From Botrytis cinerea B05.10 (lineage: Eukaryota > Ascomycota > Leotiomycetes > Helotiales > Sclerotiniaceae), in assembly GCF_000143535.2 (NCBI RefSeq), contig NC_037321.1, forward strand, positions 620,001 through 684,000: a DNA stretch of 64,000 bases. Reading direction: 5' to 3'. A program made the translations under genes and the position numbers. Below are positions 60,018 to 64,000 of the stretch, piece after piece; within the stretch, counting starts at the first letter, position 1; each line of letters opens with the position of its first letter. The notes beneath the pieces were generated by a model. The model searched no databases. It was not told the origin of the DNA and was given only the letters and a program-made list of their open reading frames with translations.

Positions 60018-60792
60018 GGTTTTAAGCAGATGTTGGTGGAGGTGCTGTCGAAAATTGAGTACTTGTTTGAGCTTGCAAAGTGGGGTGTAAGACAGTAGAG
60101 CGGTGTGTATTTCCACGCATGAACGGGCAGTCTTTTTTCTCTACATAGTACGCATATTTATTAGAGTGGTGGCTGTATAATAAAAGTGTGCTTGCTTTAT
60201 CGAGGTTAGTCTTATGCCACCTCTTCGGCGGCAACAATCTCTGCTTCGACCTTTAGATCTGTGCTTGTGCCTTGCTTCTCTCTAGATGATCTAGGTTCTC
60301 ACGTGATCACGTGCTCTCTGACTCCCCAATTAGAACTCAAGGCCAACACTTAAGGCATGAAGGAAGTTAGTCACTAGTTTTTTTCGTAACCTGAGGCGAC
60401 CATTGTTGGCCTGGAAGGAGGTCTGTACCTTAATTCGACCTCAACTTCACGACTTAATAGTTCAATCCATCTACGGGATACAATCCACAGTACACCTTTC
60501 TATTTTATTGCAGTTCATGATAAAGTTAAACGGTATCAATATTCAAATGGACTTCGCATGAAAGCTGTTCCTAGGCATCTTATCATCCTTACTCATTGTC
60601 GCAAAGTTATTGCTGAGTGGAGTGGCGAGAAGCAACAGGAACCGCGTTTTGGCACATTGGTGTCTCGCGCCCCACCGCATACTTTATAATGGAAACGGGA
60701 GGATCCACAAGAAGACTTCCAGTCTTGAATGATCCCCGCTGAAGACCTGATCAAATTGGCAAAAGATTCAGATTCCAGACAGGCGTTGAAAT
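60018..60792. other. Spacer between tRNA-Tyr and the COMT-like gene
   Basis: Contains upstream flank of the tRNA and the 3' flank of the methyltransferase. A perfect 14-bp palindrome CACGTGATCACGTG lies at 60300-60313. No supported ORF. Confidence 0.5.
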
Positions 60793-61749
60793 CTAAGACT
60801 GACTACCCCCAACTTCTCCCACACATCGAGTTATTTCTACTCCATCCTACGAAAGTATTGTCAGAAAATTCAATCGAATAGAGTTGGACAACTTACTGGC
60901 TCTCCGGTAGGCTCGAAGCTGTTGATCAATTGGCTGTCGTATATGAGTTTGGGATTGCCTTTTATCCCAGTGGCTAGAGCCTCAACCCCACCATATTGAG
61001 TGGCAGATCGTTTCGCAAACCCATCAGTATCCAGCTTCCCCTCCAGCTCCAGCTTCTGGAGTTTGTCCTCAACACTGCTTCGCACATATTCTAGGTATGG
61101 AGGGTTTCCTGGACTAATAACATTGTCGGCAGCAAGAACTGTTCCTTTTTTGATCAGGCCCAACTGTTCACATAACTTCAAGTCAGTCGTGTATGCTGGC
61201 TTATAGTGATCTAGGAACATCATATCAATGGTCTTCAATCCACGAGAATGTAGTTTTTGAATTCCCTCGTTACTTGGACCAACGATCACTTCAACAAATT
61301 CTTCGAGACCAGCAAATTCCACGAGTGCAGTGATAACTTTTGCGAACTTTGGACTTCTCTCCAATGAATAATACTTCGCTCCCCCGGAAGCCCGTACTGC
61401 AGACCCAAAAAGTATTGTGGAATATCCACAATACCCTCCGAGCTCAACCATTATATGAGGCTTTCTTTCACTGATTATCTTGGTGACAATAGCTCCTTTA
61501 TCCTCTCCTACATTCATAAGATACCTCTTCGTTCGTCCATACTCATCGATAGCTTGGAGGACGTTTGCTGGCGAACCTTGAATCTTAGATCGATCGTGAT
61601 GATTTCGCACAAACTCGACAAGTTCTTCTTCTCTACCGTCATCGAACTACGGGGGAAGTTAGCATTGAAACGTACTCAAATATAGTCAGAAAACCCACAA
61701 ATGTTTCTTCCTGCGAAGCATATGACTTCGTCTTGTCAAATGGAGCCAT
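60793..61749 (-). CDS. Class I O-methyltransferase, catechol O-methyltransferase-like
   Basis: SAM- and Mg2+-dependent methyltransferase. Three exons (61749-61699, 61646-60897, 60846-60793) encode 284 residues. The last intron starts at a GTAAGT that an ORF search reads through; splicing ends the protein with DGVEITRCVGEVGGSQS, typical of fungal COMT-like enzymes. The SAM motif is MVELGGYCGYSTILFG (about 83-98); YSLE supplies the ribose-binding Glu113; metal ligands are Asp163 in FLDHYKPAY and Asp191/Asn192 in AADNVISPG, with the catalytic Lys166. It is transcribed divergently from the sugar-phosphate cyclase gene 1.27 kb away, the arrangement expected if it O-methylates the product of that enzyme; catechol or other small-molecule methylation is the alternative. 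Confidence 0.85.
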
Positions 61750-63016
61750 GTTTTTGTCTATGCAAAAGGTGTTGAGGGCAATTTGATACCTATTATTGAT
61801 CCTGCTTGAGATATCTTGTCACTGTTTGCGAAGCAGTAAATCTAACACCTAGCACAAACGTCTAGGAATGGCATAGTGAAAACAGAGATGTCTCACTGCA
61901 TACAATCTTCCGAAATTCGTGGCCTTGCTTTCTAGGCAAGGACGTCGTAATCAGATCTTGATTTTAGCATAGTTTGAAAGATGCTGGTGTCATTGACTTT
62001 CTTGACGTGTCGTATTCGGTGTTCTCATATCGAACTATATCCCCCAGAATGCATGCATCAATGCACCTAATTGCGCTAAGGCTTAGACTACTGTTTTAGC
62101 GTGACAGGCTATGTGGGGGAGCTCGAGGAGCTTTCTTTTGTTTTATCAAATCTTTGAACAAAGGTCGGTGCTTCGATGAAAGCATATAACATACGACAAA
62201 GCTACAGCAATGTTACCTTGTAGTAGTTTACAAGATAGCAAATGTATTCCAATCGAAATGATGAGCAAACGCACGCCTCCAACCTCTAGTAGTACGAACG
62301 GGTAGATGCGGATGCTGTGCTATCATACCAAGTGTCAAGATTCCCGAACAGCAAAGATATGAAGATAGTGTAAGGCGAACCATGGACCAAATCTACCCGA
62401 GATCTCGAACCAGCTGATCGTGGGGTTATGGAATTCGCTCATGCTAGAGCATTAGCATGCCAGGCGCGGGCCGCGAGCCACATCCCTGACTTTTCCATTT
62501 TCTTCACGCCTGCCTGTTGCATTTTCGTTGTAAGTTAGCGTAGAGCCACAATTTCGCCCGGCAACTCGAATTCTTTGTATTTGCTTGTTCCTGGTTTCGG
62601 AATTGGCCTCAATGTAGTCTGGAACGTTGTTCGATGGCTGAGCCATTTCTGGCTAGCGTGGGGTGATAATGTCATAGATTGAGTTTGTGAACAGGCTATT
62701 GTCACCTTGCATGTTTGACTGAGCAATCTCCGTAACTCAACTGCTTGCATTTGATCAATATCGATATGTTACTTCATAGGAGTTTGATAATCTGCGGTGC
62801 ACTAATGAGACATGGTTTGATCTCGGTGTATGATAGTGTATGATGGTGCAATATCAGTCGTACTAATAGGAAAGTCTTAGTGACGTTGACTTCTTCCCAA
62901 CCCTGTCGAGGAGTGCTTAAAAACACCTCTCTCCCAACATTTGTTCGAAAAACTGCAACAAGATTTTCAACAATACATCTCTTACATCTCTTACATCTCA
63001 TTCAACTCCTTTCAAC
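61750..63016. promoter_or_regulatory. Divergent intergenic region between the methyltransferase and cyclase genes
   Basis: 1.27 kb; holds both promoters. No ORF here is convincing, and no operator is recognised. The 3' end contains repeats of CTTACATCT directly before the cyclase start codon (62975-63000). Confidence 0.55.
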
Positions 63017-63974
63017 ATGTCCGACCTCAAAGCAACCGTTTCAGAGACCACAACAAAATCCGGTCATGCCGGGTTCCACGTTGAAGGTTATGAGAAGATT
63101 GAATATGACTTCACTTTCATTGATGGTGTCTTCAATATCGACAATCCAAATCTTGCCGAGTGCTATACCCATTGGGGAAGGTGCTTAGCCGTCACTGACA
63201 TGAACATTTACAATGTTTATGGAAAGCAGATGGAGAAGTATTTCCAGCACTACAACATCAAGCTAGTATTCCACAAAACAAAGATTGGAGAGAAGGCAAA
63301 AACCATTCCTACCTTTTTGAGTATTGTGGATTCCATGACCGAATTTGGAATCTATCGCAAAGTTTGTACTCTGACCATCTTTTGATAAAATTTCGCATGT
63401 CATTCTAACTTGCTTGCAGGAACCAGTTCTTGTTGTCGGAGGAGGTCTTGTCACTGATGTTGCCGGGTGAGTCGCATGCCACCACAATAATCTTAAGTCA
63501 TGTGAATGAAGTCTGACAATTAATTTTTCAAAGATTTGCTTGCGCAGCATACAGACGAAACACCAACTTTATTCGTGTTCCAACTACCGTCATCGGGTTG
63601 ATTGACGCATCAGTGTCAATCAAGGTTGCAGTCAACTATGGCAACTACAAGAACAGACTAGGCGCTTATCACGCTCCCATTCATACATTCCTTGACTTCA
63701 CATTTTTACGCACACTTCCAACAGCACAGATACGTAATGGCTTTGCCGAGTTGATCAAAATTTCATCCTGCTCTCACCTCCCCACTTTCGATCTATTAGA
63801 CAAATACTGTGAACAACTCATTGAGAATTCTTTCGGTCGAGCTGATGGCTCTTCAAAGGAATTAATCGATGCCGCAGACACGATCAATAGAGGGGGTATT
63901 CACGAAATGTTAAAGTTGGAAACACCAAACCTACATGAGATTGGTCTGGATCGTGTCATTGCCTATGGGCACAC
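63017..63974 (+). CDS. Sugar-phosphate cyclase of the DHQ-synthase superfamily, DDG/EEV synthase-like; 3' end beyond window
   Basis: Likely cyclises sedoheptulose 7-phosphate to 4-deoxygadusol precursor or 2-epi-5-epi-valiolone rather than making dehydroquinate. Visible exons 63017-63361, 63420-63466 and 63534-63974, joined in frame, give 277 residues; a GTAAGT donor at 63975 shows that the gene continues. The NAD region is [20 protein letters not shown], followed by [35 protein letters not shown], and the metal-binding [12 protein letters not shown]. The fragment ends IAYGHT at the splice site, compatible with the GHTWSP motif of non-DHQ cyclases. Fungal DHQ synthase is normally part of the pentafunctional AROM protein, so a stand-alone copy argues for specialised metabolism. 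The donor at 63362 (GTTTGT) is less usual. Confidence 0.85.
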
Positions 63975-64000
63975 GTAAGTAGTTCACTAGTGTATATTTC

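Noticed and set aside
60870..60896. Unspliced end of the COMT-like protein (VSCPTLFD)
   Set aside because: The sequence begins with GTAAGT and a good acceptor at 60847 gives the conserved C-terminus DGVEITRCVG.

Overview
The window is nuclear DNA of a filamentous ascomycete (Pezizomycotina). The evidence is gene organisation: short introns of about 50-80 nt with GTAAGT-like donors and CTAAC/CTGAC-like branch points, a PTH11-type rhodopsin-fold membrane protein, a fungal SUN-domain protein, and short upstream regions between dense housekeeping genes. Overall style resembles Leotiomycetes such as Sclerotiniaceae, but that placement is an impression and not something I could test. Exon borders below were worked out by hand from splice consensus and reading-frame continuity; each multi-exon model closes to a whole number of codons.

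Layout. 0-7 kb: the 3' part of RPA2 (replication protein A32), a GNAT acetyltransferase, IDI1 (isopentenyl diphosphate isomerase) and, divergent from it, SYO1 (chaperone importing 5S RNP ribosomal proteins). 8-18 kb: a low-complexity unknown protein, the DEAD-box helicases DBP10 and DBP4 head to head over about 226 bp, then FAD synthase. 18-25 kb: a SUN-domain inner nuclear membrane protein and an 852-aa unknown protein whose C-terminal part looks like a 2OG-Fe(II) dioxygenase fold. 26-31 kb: UDP-glucose 4-epimerase and a zeta-crystallin-like quinone oxidoreductase with a likely mitochondrial leader. 31-36 kb: a microsatellite-rich, gene-poor stretch. 36-44 kb: an FHS/FucP-type sugar transporter, an atypical protein kinase and a PTH11-like receptor. 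46-54 kb: the cohesin loader SCC2/MIS4, RNA polymerase I subunit RPA12 and deoxyhypusine hydroxylase LIA1.

54-60 kb is decayed accessory DNA: a tRNA-Gln, a degenerate array of about 76-bp units, an ORF cut by one stop codon, a GC-rich duplicated motif with RIP-like C-to-T differences, and a tRNA-Tyr with a 65-nt intron. 60.8-64 kb holds a catechol-O-methyltransferase-like gene divergent from a sugar-phosphate cyclase of the DHQ-synthase superfamily (GHT end motif, cut by the window edge). This pair is what would be expected of the first two steps of mycosporine (UV-screen) biosynthesis and is the most interesting lead.

Functional themes: several genes serve ribosome production (SYO1, DBP10, DBP4, RPA12, and LIA1 through eIF5A), interleaved with genome-maintenance genes (RPA2, SCC2, SUN protein). 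No evidence suggests that they form one regulated unit beyond the shared divergent promoters.
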